Position numbers and translations under genes: made by a program. The notes under the pieces are model-generated. The model was not told where the DNA came from. It ran no database searches and was given only the letters and a program-made list of their open reading frames with translations. Of a DNA stretch of 64,000 bases, positions 1 to 12,440 are shown piece by piece. Every line of letters begins with the position of its first letter. Position 1 is the first letter of the stretch. The stretch comes from Octodonta nipae (lineage: Eukaryota; Arthropoda; Insecta; Coleoptera; Chrysomelidae): positions 160,377,270 to 160,441,269 of the forward strand of contig CM067218.1 in the NCBI GenBank assembly GCA_034190945.1. The letters are read 5' to 3'.

Positions 1-1
1 G

Positions 2-121
2 CATCTCCACAATGGGGAGATCCCAGTTGAAAGAAGTGCTATAGATGTCGCTGGGACGTTCCGTGCTTCCAAGAGGGATAACAAATACAGTTTGTTCGTC
101 ATGGTTTATTACAATAAATAG
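2..121 (+). pseudogene. Ty3/gypsy integrase fragment
   Basis: Forty codons read in frame up to a TAG at 119-121 and match the start of a Ty3/gypsy integrase catalytic core: an IDVAGTF block carrying the first catalytic Asp, then a run equivalent to the D-Y-F-N-K-W stretch of the gypsy copy at 14.2 kb, with that Asp replaced by Val here. The similarity stops exactly where the foldback element begins (121), so the gene is broken by it or truncated. The window edge cuts the upstream part. This is a dead scrap of an element related to, but diverged from, the two gypsy copies further right. Confidence 0.75.
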
Positions 122-846
122 GTAAAACACGGTTTATCTCGATTTGCGGCAAAACTACAAGTCCCATGTAAAAAAGTTAAATGGCAAAGTTGCAGCGAAT
201 AAAAATACCTACAACTTCTGCGTTTTGATTTCTTACAGATAACCTCAAAATTTATGTGAATTTTTATCTCTTACAAAAAAAATCGCAAAATTTGGTGAAA
301 ACTTACTTTTTTATCTCCCAAACACACTGTACTTTTTTATTTAATATATTTAATATTTCACTTTACTTTGACTATCGAAAAAGAACCCCAATTTTCAATC
401 GAAAATTCAAACGTCAAAATAGCTTTTTTTTAAAAAAAAAGTTGGAAGGCTGGTTCGCTGAAGTCTCTACTTTCTGACGGTGTAGAAAAATATATATATT
501 ACTAAAAAAGCAAATATTTTTTATCAGAGAATTTTCGATTGAAAATTAGGGTGGTTTTTCGAAAATAAGCTGAATAAATTAATATTTTAATTGAAAAAAT
601 TACAGCATATTTGAGACATAAAAAGGTTAGTTTTCACCAAATTTCGTGAAAAAAGGTTTTTTTTGGACAGGATAAAAATAACAAACCAAAAACTTCGTTT
701 TTTAATGTTTTCACAAATAATTTGAGGTTGTGTAGAAAACATGTAAACCAAAAAGGTGTTTGTTTTTTTATCTTCAAGTATGTCATTGAACTTTTTTCCA
801 TAGGACTTGTACTTTTGCCGAACATCGAGATAAACTATTTTTTACC
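121..846. mobile_element. Foldback (long inverted-repeat) element
   Basis: The stretch folds on itself. The left end (121-180, starting GGTAAAACACGG) is matched in inverted orientation by 786-846. The match continues inward: 246-330 against 605-735, sharing the AATTTGGTGAAAACT block. It carries on almost to the centre, where a TTTTCAATCGAAAATTC-type block at 391-408 faces its complement at 530-550. No coding region is convincing. It looks like a non-autonomous DNA transposon of the foldback/MITE type; I could not find a clear target duplication. Confidence 0.7.
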
Positions 847-2289
847 CTTTTATAAGTTTTTAGTCACATAAATATAATTGGCATAGATTAACATAGTTAA
901 GGAGAAATTGTTTGAGCATAAAAATATTTTGGACATTTTTCATTGTTAATAGAATTTATCTTACCCTTTCAACCTTACTGTTTTCATACTCGTAGGTTCC
1001 TCAATATGAAAACATTTAGAAAAATGTCAAACATGTTCAGCATTCGTCGAACTCGATCTCTTTTCAAGCAAGCACGAAGATTCTCTCATCTGAGTAATGA
1101 ATTTTCCGAGTTCCACATCAGGCTTTTGTGCGTGCCTCTTTGACAAAAAACCTGTGTTGTATGATGACCGTTGGGACCTTTGACGACAATAAATGGTACA
1201 ATGATTTATTAAATTTCTAGAAATAATAGAGTAATCGAAAGCTGTTTTGGGAAGCATATTTTGATGTCATGTGGTTAAATTTAATTGAGTTGGTGATTCA
1301 AATAGTAATAACTTAAAAAATTTGCAATTTTTGTTTTTTTTTTTTATAACTAATGAGAAAACTATTGAATATATCTACTAAAACATTTGTAAAAAAAATT
1401 AAAAACCTACAAAATGCAATCTTGTGAAGCTCGATCGGAGTATTTTCTAACAAGAAATAATTTGGAATAACCGCTTTAATTTTATAACCTCTGCACTATT
1501 AAATCTGGAGCACAGATCTTTTAGAAAACAATATCTTATGACATGTCCTTTAAACTTGCATGAGATGGGCACTTCCAATTGAGTAGTTTTTGCATAATCG
1601 CATTATAAATACCTTGAGGTGGTTTTCTTCGATACTCTACGTATTAACTGAGAACGATGGATTATAATTAGTAAATGGATGTTTACAACCTGTCTATCTT
1701 CACTTTTCACGTGAAGGTCGGGAAATATGTTGAAAACAGTTCTAAACATAGCAGAAAACGACTATATGTTTTTCACAATTTTTATATTAAATTATATTTT
1801 GTTAAATTGGTTTTTGTAAAGTAAATTTCCCGGGTGATAATATCAATATTTACAAATCTTAAATTAAGCGTAGGCGTGAATAAAGCTCGAGAAAGAAAAT
1901 CACGGAGAAAGAAAAAAATTATACGAAAACTTACTAACAACAGTATGCGACAAATTGGTAAACAGCTCCGGAACTTTATGTTTGTGTATATTCTTATCCA
2001 ACTTTTTTTATTAAATTTACGTATGTATATGTGTTTCAATAGAAGGTTTTGTGATATACGTTTGTTTCATTTCATCTATTCAAATAAAATAATAAACAAA
2101 TTGAAGTTGAAAATAAAATTTCTCTTATGTAATAATACTATTCCTACGTAACATTACACTTTAGCACACAATAATGATCCCAAACAATATACTTAATTAA
2201 ACAGAATTTTCATAATGTTTTAAAAGTTAACTTGCTATTTTAAATTTGAACAAAGGGTTTTACATTCCCTTTAAAATTTAGGGTTTATT
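847..2289. other. AT-rich stretch, nothing recognised
   Basis: No credible gene. Short open frames are lysine/isoleucine/phenylalanine-rich and overlap on both strands, as expected by chance in AT-rich DNA. No paired terminal repeats were seen. Confidence 0.5.
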
Positions 2290-2512
2290 AGGTTTTATTT
2301 TTGTGGAGAAATCGGAGAAATAGATGTAATGACCACTAAATAATTAATTTTTATTATATTTTATTTAATAAATGAACCAATATTATGAATTAATATTAGC
2401 ATTCTGCACTAAGGGTCGTCAGTAGCTACTTAATAAGACAAAAATTAAAAAAATCGGTTGAGAGAGAGAAGAGAAAATGGTTTTGTCTTTGCCTATTTAT
2501 GTATAGATTTAG
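2290..2512 (+). repeat. Interspersed repeat family X, copy 1
   Basis: Shares a block beginning TGTGGAGAAATCGGAGAA and a second block (AACCAATATTATGAATTAAT, GCATTCT, then a GAGAGA/TTTTGTCTTTGCCTATTTAT tail) with 18485-19258 on the same strand and with 45497-45690 on the opposite strand. Compared with the 18.5 kb copy it lacks the central few hundred bases. No coding capacity; class unknown. Confidence 0.65.
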
Positions 2513-4284
2513 GGGAAAATGTCTTCCTAGGGTAGCAACCGTACATTACTTTCATTTAGTATAGAGGTAATCTTGAATATTAGTCAAGTATAGACAAGAC
2601 ATATCAAAAACAATATCAATTTATGGGTAAATAATTAGTTGCATGTAAATTTATTTAATTTTATTGTCTTAATAGTTATTTTGAAGCATTTACGAGTGTG
2701 GTTTCCCGTAGGTACCGTCAAGAACTACTACAGGGAATTTGGGTAACATTTTTGTGAGCCATCAGTACTTGCCTGGAAATCAAGTTTTCTTGGCTCCCAC
2801 TCAAGAGGACGCCATTAATGGCGTAAATTTCTTCACTGTTGCATGCCTGTTTGACTTCGGCCGTTATTTGCCTGTTTTTTTCATGGTATACGTAATTGCC
2901 ATTAATTGGTCTATAATTTCTGTTATAATCTAGGTTTGGCATAATTTTTCTGGATTAGACAAAATAAGGAATATCATATCAGTCAATTCAATATACAGAA
3001 TAAATAATCCCCACTCAGGTATGTCGTATTTTTCGTTGTTTTAATAAATACTCTAAATTTATTGAATTATCGGATTTACTGCTTAATTTCATAATTAGTT
3101 TCTAGGCATTATGTGTCAAAAAAAGAAAGTTTCAAAAAACTGTAGCTTTTGAGATGGATGCAATGGACTGAATGACAAATTACTGAGAGGTTGTATGTAT
3201 TTATTTTTCTTGCATGCTGTCAGTAAGGTTTCATATAAGAAGGTGTAGGTGACAATTTTATATATTCTAGAAAAACACGCTATTAACTGATTTAACCTCG
3301 TGATACAAGAATAAAAACAACGCATATAAACTTTTCTGATTCACTTGTTATGTTTTGGGTGTTACAATAAAGAAAACAATGTTCAGTGAAAATTTATATG
3401 AAGACTCTTTATAGTTTGACAACTGAAGAGAATTGCTTGTCTGAATTTGGCGATTTGATGGAACCTGCTGCTGATTCATTTTCATTCAGATAATAGAGAA
3501 TAAGGATTTTTATAGGTTGTTGAATAAGTCGTATTTTGATATGGTTAAGAGAGATTATTCTGTCATGTAAAACCAATTAATTTACGATGTAAAGATATGA
3601 AATAAGCATATGAAAGGTATAATAAACAAACAATTATAACATATTACTTTATTATAGCCAATTTTTTCGTTAGTTCGTTAGTTATAACATGACTTACATT
3701 TAAGATAGTTTTATATGGTACATGTGATGTTTGAGTTTCATGGCCTATACGTATTTTATACATTTATGATCTGGCTATGCTATATTGTAATACGTTCTAT
3801 TTCCTAAATTTTACATGTTGAATTGTATTTATATATTTTTTTAATTAAAATATCAATTAGTGTTTTTTTTGTGTAGTATAGTCATTTAGTGGTATTTGTT
3901 TGAAGCAATAAATATGCATAATACGTAGAATCCTGGTATACATAATTACAGTTTCTTGTAACCATTTGTACATTGAGTTTCCCACCTATTCTATCTGTAT
4001 TAGTTGTGAGTACCACAAATTATTCACTATAGATGTTTAACTTGATATACCAAGGTCAAATACTTTTATGCTCGGTCCGGCTGCTTAGATGTCACTTGTA
4101 TTTTGTAGAAATCTACAATGAGAGAATTTGTCTGCGACAATAGCCGATTATGGACCGAATCCGAATCATCAATTCGAGGACATTCAATGTTCATACAAAG
4201 AGATTTTTAGAGAACCGCCATTCCTTCCATATTGTCCATTTATTTGTGTTTGTTTGAAATGGTAAAAAGTGGTGCTTGCCAAGT
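2513..4284. other. Non-coding, nothing recognised
   Basis: No supported gene. A 74-codon frame on the minus strand at 2718-2942 has a balanced composition and could be a gene scrap, but I recognise no domain in it. The rest is AT-rich and unstructured. Confidence 0.45.
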
Positions 4285-5062
4285 GGAAGACTATACACAT
4301 TAAATGGAAAAATATTAGCAGTTCCTTTATGTAAGGCAAATGGTTATGAATGTCGATTGTTATCAAAAATATTCAGTTTACCATCAAGAATATCTATGAA
4401 ACCAGGAATAAATGGTTGATAATTTAAAGTTAGCTGTTGATAAAATTAAAGACACTGATAAATACTGTGCAGTAGTATATGAAGAAATGTCGTCCTGTAA
4501 TATTCAATATGCTAGTAAATATGCTTTTATTGGTTGTGTTCAGGAAGATGGCAGAGAAACCGAGCAATTGTTGGCAGACCATTTGAATGTTTTTCTAATA
4601 AAGGGAATACTTTCTGCTGGGAAGCAGCCTGTAGTATATACATTCCCAAGTGAACCAATCAAGGCTGTTTCACTGAAAATTCTACTCAAAAGTGTTATAG
4701 AGAAATGTCAGAGTATAGGACTGAAATTTGTATGTTCAATATGTGATTAGGGACAAACAAATCAATTTGCTATCAAATCTTTATTGAAATACACAGAGAA
4801 TGCTGCACCAAAATTATCAAATTAACTGAGGCACTATAGTAAGAAAATGATAGTTAGAATGTGCACAAACCTATACCAACGAATGTAGAACTTTAGGCAG
4901 TATAATCGAAGGGATTTTAAAATGTGGTGAGTTTTTAATACTATGTCCTCTTTGTCAAAATTACTATCTATTTTCTCTTTTCAGAAATTAAGGACAAATT
5001 TAGTCTGCCCTTAGAAGCAGATACAGCAAATTTGATTTTGTTTTTGGATAGCTTTTTTACAG
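4285..5062 (+). pseudogene. P-element/THAP9-like transposase, two exons, broken
   Basis: The translated segments read like the RNase H-like core of P-element/THAP9-type transposases, which cut and join DNA during transposition. In order: a helical block around LLSKIFSLPSR (4330-4380); a block with DKYCAVVYEEMS and FIGCVQEDGRE, followed by ADHLNVFLIKGI (4412-4630); KQPVVYTFPSEPIKAVSLKI; and VCSICD, where the family has CDQG. Here the Gln codon is TAG (4748-4750), after which the frame continues with GTNQFAIKSLLKYTE. Before 4412 the frame shifts. A further exon (4859-4926) ends in a GTGAGT donor. A 58-base intron (4927-4984) ends in TTTTCAG, and the next exon (4985-5062), with SLPLEADTANLILFLDSFF, ends at a GTAATG donor, as in P-family C-terminal regions. 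The N-terminal THAP domain and the rest of the C-terminus were not found. Inactive: at least one nonsense codon and one frameshift. Confidence 0.75.
4927..4984 (+). other. Short intron in the P-like transposase
   Basis: A GTGAGT donor and TTTTCAG acceptor join a phase-1 codon so that ...ILKC is followed in frame by EIKDKFSLPL, matching the order of blocks in P-type transposases. Intact splice signals in an otherwise broken gene argue for a recent loss. Confidence 0.55.
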
Positions 5063-7855
5063 GTAATGTGTGTATAAAAATTGTTTGACTTTTTCTGCAT
5101 TACCATAAATCTTTTCCTTAATCTTAATTCTTTACCTATTTCACTGGGATCAGAAATTGTAGGAAATTGTACTCTAAAATACATAAATCTTTATTGCATG
5201 TACATTATTTAAAATCTTGAATATGCAGCAAATTTATATGCAAAATTTAATAATTCTTATTAATGTTTCCTCACCCCTAATTTATGCAGTATCATATAAT
5301 AGTTAGTAATTCTCATATTACTTGTATTCGTCTAAAATTGAAGAATTTTAAGGATTTTATTTAAGCATACTTTAGTGTTTTCAATGATTAAATGTATTCT
5401 AAGTGTTTTAAGCATTTATTTTTTTAACTTATTGATCTTTTTGAAATGTATTAATACTATAACTTACATTTTGTATACTTTAAACGTAATATCTAGAATT
5501 AAATTTAATACATGCCCATGCATTAATTAACTTAGGTGCTGCTGTAACTGATCAATAAGTTGGAATGGGGGGGAAAATGTAATTTATGACCATTTTTCTT
5601 ATACATTCTTGTATTTTCCGGCTGAAACATAATAAAACAAAAAATTATTTATACCTAACCTATGAAACATAAAACTATAAATGTCAGATTTAAAATTACT
5701 GAATTACCGGCCGATTTAAAATTATAAATTGTTACAATACATGGGAGTTAATGCTCTAAAGGTGGATGCTTTGTGGTGAGTACCATCGGTACCATTTTCT
5801 AAACGAGTCTTGTTGGGCGTAGTCAGGGTTGTTAGGTTATTTCGGCTTTCGATTTCTGTTTTTTGATACTAATTGTATCTTCTGTTTATGTTGGGCTACA
5901 GTTGAGATTGGTTTTTGTTTCAACAAATGTATTTGTAGACGCGAGATGTAAGGCGCCTCTACAAATTTACTTTTATGTATGAAAAACATAGATAAGTGTT
6001 CGAGAGTTGAAGTCACTTCGGGCAGTGTATCCAAAAAATGTATGCTGTCATTTCCGAGACAGCTAATTTTTCTCTTTGCTTGTCTGAAATGCTGTCCAGT
6101 CATGGCATTTCGTAAAACCCTTGATATTCTAAGGCATTTTTATGTTTCGATGCTAAAATATGTCATTTGTGTTCCTTTATGTGCAAAATCTGCTTGGAAA
6201 TTCAATACTAATAAGACCATAATCGGATGTGATAAGTTGATAAAACTTTTGTTGAAACTTGTTGCCCAGGTCTGTTCTCAGAGATAACATATAGATATAT
6301 GCGAATGTCTAGTAATCTGAACATAGTAATCTGTAACGATTAAACAGCTTCCCTACCAGTCAGGAGAATAATGCAGTCGACAATCTTAGAAATGTGTTTT
6401 TAATAATAGCAAAATATTGAGACAAAAGATGACTGTGACCAGACCCTTAACAAATTTAAATATAAGGCAAATATCACTGAGAAAGTAATTAAAATGTCAA
6501 AGAGAAAATTATTATCTCACCTCACCTTTCGATTAAAGTTTAAAATCAGTCTCATTTATGCAAATCTCAAATCAGATTTATCTGTGCATATTCGGGAAAG
6601 ATCTACGACGAGCTTCTGCTTATCACTGAACTGGAAAGTCTCAAACTAATTCAAATTATGTTGGACAGGTTAGGGATTTTTTATGAAAAGTAGTAAATAT
6701 GTGACGGAAATTGATTATGCGAATCCATCAAAGCCAGGAAGGATCGAGCAGGCAAAAATTGCTGATATGCCCTTTTATTGCTTTTCTCGGAAAAATATGA
6801 GATCACCGGAAGCCATTTTATTCAAGACACTTTATTTCTAAGGAAATTCAATTTTACTTTGTAGGTATACTGTGATCCCGATTATTTACAAGATGGATAT
6901 GGGTCACAGCAATATATATTTGATTATCGGTTTTAAATCGGTAATAGAATTTTATATCAAATGTCCGAAAAATGTAAATGAACATTAACCTTGATACGTG
7001 CGAAATATATTCGCCCTATTTAATAAATGTGTTGCAGTTTAGCATAGAAAAAAAAAGTTAATAAAGCACATTCTTGCATACCTGGATAATAATGAAATAT
7101 TATCAAATATCTTCGAAAGGATGACCTACCTTGATCTCACATTTTGCTAACGACTTCTTTTCGCCAGAAACACTTAGGAAGGGGATACATGAATAAAATA
7201 CGGAAGTACTATCTAAATTTGGGGACATGCTTTATTTAAAAAATCTGATATGAGACTGAGTTCTTGGACTATATTTTGAAATGCTATGCTCCCTAACATG
7301 AACTTAACTGCAATAATATATAGAATACTTTATAATTAATATATTGCTGATCGTTTTAATATCCTTAACTCTGTAATTGTTAATCGATAACATATAAAAA
7401 AAATGTGAGTTTAATCCAAGTAATTACTTTCAAGGTATTAAAGTCCTCTAACAAGTCAATTGCATCTATGGCCCCTTAATAGACATGAATACTAGATATG
7501 CTGTGGTTCAGTATTGTGATTCAAAACAATATATATATTTTAAAAATATAAAAGGAAATATATGTTGTCTTATGATGTTATTGGTATAATTTGTCGGTAA
7601 ATTAAACCTACTGCCTACAATTGATGTCTTTAAATCCTTATACCATAGATACAAATCAAATTACAACATTTATTTTTAATTAAAAAGTTGTCGTCATCCA
7701 GATACCCCAAACCATTTAATCCATTTAGCTTAATACCGTGCCATGTGTCAAGATCATTAGAGTCTTTCAACAATACATTCAGACATAAAAATGTATTTCC
7801 TTCAAATAATAACTGACAGATAGCGGACACCACACAAAGCAAATGGAAAAGATTG
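5063..7855. other. Mostly unrecognised AT-rich DNA
   Basis: No supported gene. The only recognised piece is a scrap of the hammerhead repeat near 5930-6006, listed separately. Small open frames at 5837-6287 fall over that scrap and are not treated as genes. Confidence 0.45.
5930..6006. repeat. Hammerhead-repeat fragment (turn-around piece)
   Basis: Contains GACGCGAGATGTAAGG, then, inverted, CTACAAATTTAC...ATGTATG...GATAAGTGTTCGAGAG. The same antisense-to-sense fold occurs at 42440-42482 and 44600-44665. It is diverged and lacks the ribozyme core. Confidence 0.55.
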
Positions 7856-7857
7856 TA

Positions 7858-9856
7858 CAGTCAAATGGGCAGAAAATGTTATTTGCTTTTCTTTATGAAA
7901 TACTTATGAAAAGTGTCCATGGGCAGAACTTTCTAAAATGACTAGTTTTTAAAATTTAAGATAAATTTTAGGTTTTATAGAAATCCTAATTGAAAAATTA
8001 AACAGATCGATGCAAATGTAAAGATAAAAATGAGTTGATGAAAACCATGAATAACATAACACGTTACTCAATATCGCCTTTTTAAAAAATCAATTTATTG
8101 AATAAGTACAATTTAAATCAGTAAAACATTAAAATATAAAATATAAAAAGATATATAAGACTCGACGTTCCGATGCTGACTGGCTGCTCAGCTGTCGTTT
8201 CTATTATATATGATCTTGAGAGTGCTGTGTCAGCTCCATCTGCCTGGCCTATTGTTTATATGGTTTATTTGAAAGATGGTGATATAATTCATGTTTGAAC
8301 GTAGAGTCCTGTCTAAAATCTGCTATAAAAATGGGAGTTACTGTTCAAATAATAAGTTTAACCTCGATATGACCTTCAGGTCACAGTCCAAAGTCGTGGA
8401 CAAGATCATGGTCGTGTTCAAGATTATGGGGACACTTCCGGATGTAGAATAATTCGTTATTCGCAATTCTCAAAAATAATAATAATTCTAGTTCAAAGAT
8501 GACTTTGACCTTGCTGTGACCTTCAGGGCATGCTCAAGATAACTGTCTTGATCATGATTATGTTAATGACTATGGTTAAGAGCATGGTCATGGTCGAAAC
8601 AATGGGGACACTTTGCGACTTAAAACAATCTGCTATTCTTGAATGCCTCCCAAGCATGAGTTCAAAATGCCTTTGACCGGGACATGACTTTCATGTCATA
8701 AACCGAGAGATCTGAATTAGAAGTTCAATCACCATTATCTAAGTCCTGCGTTCTGGAATACTGAAAGGTTCTATGAGGAACTTACAATTCATAGAAAAAT
8801 CATAGAGTTTCCTACAGGATTTTCCTGTGAAAATTAAATTATTCAAACAAAAAAAAGTAGGTGCTGCGACGATTTTCTGAGTACTGCTATGTTAATAAAA
8901 CAATGGCAGGAGGGTAGTAATTGGTCTAAGGGTTGAAATCGATATATGAGCATGTAGGAAAAGTGTTCTGCCAACTATAATAATCTAAAATTTTTATCTT
9001 AAAATGATCAAGAAAAAAAATTGGCATGACTCCTGCTGGGGACATTTCTGGAACAACAGAATAGTGATGAAAACTTTCCGCACAATTTTACAAGGGAAAA
9101 TTCATTTATATATTTTTTGGTAATTTAAATATACATATTTTTATTCATTCTTTTTTACAGGAAAATCCCCTAGAAAACTCTAGGATTTTTCCATGAATTG
9201 TAAATACCTCATAGAACCTTTCATTCGCCCAGAAGACAGGACTCAGAAAATCGTGGTTGAACTGCTAATTCAGATCTCCCGGTCTACTAGGCTCAAAGCT
9301 GTGATCAAGGGCACTTTTGTACCAAAAATGTTCCGCTACGCGTCAAGTGTCATTTTTAAATGGAAAGCCTTAAAATTGTAACAGTCTGACCTGAATGACA
9401 AATGCATTTACAAACTCAATTTTCTTGACCATGCTCCTGCACATAAATTTGGCTTTGAACTTGAATTCGTATTATTTTTTGCAACGGAATTGCGAATAAC
9501 CATTTATTCTACGTTCGAAGGTGTCCCCATGACCTTGAACATTACCAGGATCGGGACCTTTACCTTGACTTGACTGAGCAAATTTTAGACTACAGGAATA
9601 ATTTTCATCTAAACTCAGTTTTGACCATAACTTTGATATGCCCTGTTAAAATCATGGTCAAGGTCATATTTGGACATAGTTTTTTCAATGTTTACAATTC
9701 TGCCGCAAAAGATTTTTAAAAATGTGTTGCAATTAGGATTTCTATAAACAACGAACTATCAAAAATTCATATTTCCTACCCCTTAAATCTTAAAAACTAG
9801 TCATCTTAAATAGTCTGCCATAAAGAGTAACATTAAATGTTCAGCCCATTTGTCTG
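7858..9856. mobile_element. 2 kb foldback element with TA flanks
   Basis: The outermost bases are CAGTCAAATGGGC on the left and its near-complement GCCCATTTGTCTG on the right, each next to TA (7856-7857 and 9857-9858). That is the pattern of a Tc1/mariner-type TA target duplication. The inverted similarity runs inward for roughly 900 bases per arm: 7862-8010 against 9700-9850; the ATCATGGTC/GACCTTGA-rich blocks of 8340-8680 against 9440-9690; 8720-8830 against 9160-9330. The left arm also contains internal direct repeats of about 180 bases (8360-8500, 8500-8650). The central 300 bases are unique. No transposase is visible, so this is a non-autonomous element or a palindrome of two copies. Confidence 0.7.
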
Positions 9857-9858
9857 TA

Positions 9859-10197
9859 ACCCGCGGGGTAAAACTAGAAAGTGGACCGACTCGTATCGAA
9901 AGCTGAGAAATTAATGAGGATATCATTTAACAATCACCAATGTCGCCACCATAACACGTGTACCAATTATATGTTCAAATGATTTAATAAAATGGAAAAA
10001 ATCATAAGAATTAAATCTGGGTTACTTTCTTAGATACACACATATTATTAAAATGGTGAATAGTGGTTTAAATTTACAAAATGTTTAAAATTTAACTCTA
10101 ATAACTCAGGGCATCTGGCGACGAGTTGTTGTTAAAAAAAAGAGAACAAGAAAGGTAACTTGATCTCAACACAACAGTGAAAAATCATAAAGGCAGA

Positions 10198-10199
<2 letters not shown>
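9859..10199. other. Spacer, nothing recognised
   Basis: Short unique AT-rich DNA between the foldback element and the microsatellite that hosts gypsy copy 1. Confidence 0.5.

Positions 10200-10239
<40 letters not shown>
10200..10239. repeat. (TA)n microsatellite
   Basis: About 40 bases of pure TA. The gypsy copy that follows is inserted in it, with an ATAT target duplication. Confidence 0.95.
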
Positions 10240-10243
<4 letters not shown>

Positions 10244-10557
10244 ATGAAATTTACCCAAAGCCGAACCTGTTTCATTTCAGTACGACATCAATCGCTTTGA
10301 GATAAAAACTGGTTCTCGAAAAGACTCGACAGCTATAGGAGTGATGACTGATTTTACTGGAGAACTCGACGCTGGTTTTATAAAGGAAGCAGGCGGCGAT
10401 CGCGAGTTCAGTTGGTTGTACGAAGAGCTTATATGTAAAATTGTTATTGTGATATTTGAATCAGATGTTGTATATTCGATGTAAATAAAAGTTTCTAGAA
10501 AAGTGAAAATCAATATTAGTTTTATAATTTTAAATTGAACCCACGGACTATATTGCA
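10240..10557 (+). repeat. 5' LTR of gypsy copy 1
   Basis: Begins TGTTATGAAATTTACCC and ends ...TATTGCA. Contains a TATA-like TTTATAAAGG near 10376 and an AATAAA signal near 10484, the expected promoter and polyadenylation signals. Closely similar to 15032-15339. Confidence 0.93.
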
Positions 10558-10559
10558 AT

Positions 10560-10578
10560 TTAGTGTCAGACGTGAAGG
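10560..10578 (+). promoter_or_regulatory. Degenerate primer-binding site
   Basis: TAGTGTCAGACGTGAAGGAT sits just after the 5' LTR, where copy 2 has a clean tRNA-Leu-complementary site. It carries several substitutions relative to that copy. Confidence 0.6.
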
Positions 10579-10599
10579 ATTAAGTACAGTTAAAATCGT

Positions 10600-11620
10600 A
10601 ATCTCGAAATTTGTAGAAAAACAAGATCAAACTGAAATAAAACGACATGAAACAGAAGAGAAAAGATAACTCCAATTTGAACAGTTAATGCAAATAATAT
10701 CGCAAGTTAATGAAACAGTTAATGAAAGAATGCAAATCGTTGAGTCAGACATAAAACAGCTAAATGATGACGTTAAGACCACAAAAAATACCGTTGATAC
10801 TCTTGAAGCAAAAGTAGATAACCCCGATTCCATCCAAAGAAAGGTAAAATTTGAAATCAGTTCCATGAAAAACACAGTACAAAATGAAGTACAAGATAAA
10901 ATCAGTGCCATCCAAAACAAAGTGGAAACCGAAATTAAACAATAACAACAAGATTTGCAGAGAGTGAAATACCAGCACACCGTGAGTACCAAAGGTTCCT
11001 TAGCAAACCACCCACAGAATTTGATGGCTTGCACATATAATACAGCTGGATGGGATAATCAAGAAAAATCCACGTCCAAGAAGTCCGGCCCTAGAACTCC
11101 TCCAAAGCATTCCAGTCGATGAACAAGGCAATTTCGACAAGATTATCGTCTAGACAAACGTAGACAATACAGCAAGGTATACCAAGTCCAACTGAGTGGA
11201 AATACGCAAAAATCCGGTGAAAGTCCAGAATTCGAAGCAGAAATTAGACGGCTATACACTTGTCCTATCCAGAATAGGAAACGAAAGACCAATTGGCCAC
11301 ACAGAGTTTCATAAACGGCATCAGAGATGTGGAAGTACAAAGAAATTTAAGACTGAGTGGCGTCAAGAAGAGTAATGAAGCTCTACTTCGGGCTTTGGAA
11401 GTAGAGGCCGTCATGAACATGTCCAAGCCGAGAGTCCGAGCAGTTTCCTTCAACCAGGAAGAGTCAGAGTCACCATTTCAAGTGCTGGTCTGAACAAAAT
11501 ATTAGAACGGTCACAAAGAACTGGCACCAGAGGGGCATGTTACCGCTGCGGACGGACAGAACACTTCCAACGTGAATGCCGAGTAAGGGTATCGGAACGA
11601 TAACCGACTAGGGGTAACCA
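10600..11620 (+). pseudogene. Gypsy copy 1 gag
   Basis: Structural (capsid/nucleocapsid) gene of the element. Visible pieces: a charged, Glu/Lys/Gln-rich coiled-coil frame (10688-10945); a capsid piece (11293-11490); and a zinc knuckle C-Y-R-C-G-R-T-E-H-F-Q-R-E-C at 11538-11579, which fits CX2CX4HX4C and would bind RNA. The pieces lie in different frames and are separated by stops, so no full Gag can be made. Copy 2 has the same layout with an extra repeated EEKRQNEFK-type segment. Confidence 0.8.
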
Positions 11621-11649
11621 ACAGAACAGCCACATATCCAGGAACCGTC

Positions 11650-12440
11650 ATCCAGTCAGCATAAGGGGGCGAATGCTGACTGCCCTCCACCAGCCCCCAA
11701 AACTTTATCCATCCGGGGATTTTGCCGAGATAGCGGCAGCCTAGTCTTCAGAGGCACCATCAATGGGCGAGCAGTTACCATCAGCATCGATTCCGACGCC
11801 GCTGTGTCCATTGCTAAGTTCAGGGTTTTGAAAGCATCAGAAATTCGGCCAGTTACCAATAACATCCAGCTCAGAACAGTCACCGGCGAGTGAGAGCGAG
11901 TGAGGCAGATGTCGTGCTACAGATAGGGGACAACATGATCCGGCATAGGGCCCTCGTAGCGAATATTGAGGACGATTTTATACTGGGAATGGACCTAATT
12001 AGCCAGCATGGATTTATGTTCGACCCGAGATATGATGTTCTTCGGTTCCTAAATGAGGAATTTGTATTGAGACGGCCCGTCAACAGTTCAGTCAACTTCA
12101 TAAAAATTGTGGGCAGCTAGACAGCAATCCTGGGAGCTGCGTTGGAATGGTGGAGCCCGTACACTCATCTCAAGACTACTTGGTTGGACGGACTATAGTT
12201 AAAACCGGACGAGATATACGAATCAGAGTCCTAAATTTGTCCAACAATGACATCAGAATTGCCAATGCTCAAGAGATAGCTTGTTTCGAGCAAGTAGAGA
12301 CCATCATCAATTGCGAAGAAGAGTACCAGACGTCGGTGAAGGAGACAGGGCCCGATAACAGTTTGCTGACCATTTAATACACCTGACACCAGAGAACTAG
12401 AAGAAAGCCAAGCAATTTATCACAAAGCACTGGCAAATTT
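11650..12440 (+). pseudogene. Gypsy copy 1 protease region
   Basis: An aspartic-protease-like segment. The active-site tetrad reads D-S-D-A at 11789-11800, where copy 2 keeps D-T-G-A; the Gly-to-Asp change alone should abolish activity. Downstream (11890-12120) is the ADVVLQIGDN...ILGMDLISQHG block typical of the end of retroviral-type proteases. Frameshifts separate the two parts. Confidence 0.75.

Noticed and set aside
1782..2151. Overlapping frames of 85 and 105 codons on opposite strands
   Set aside because: Low-complexity Lys/Ile/Phe composition on both strands; expected by chance.
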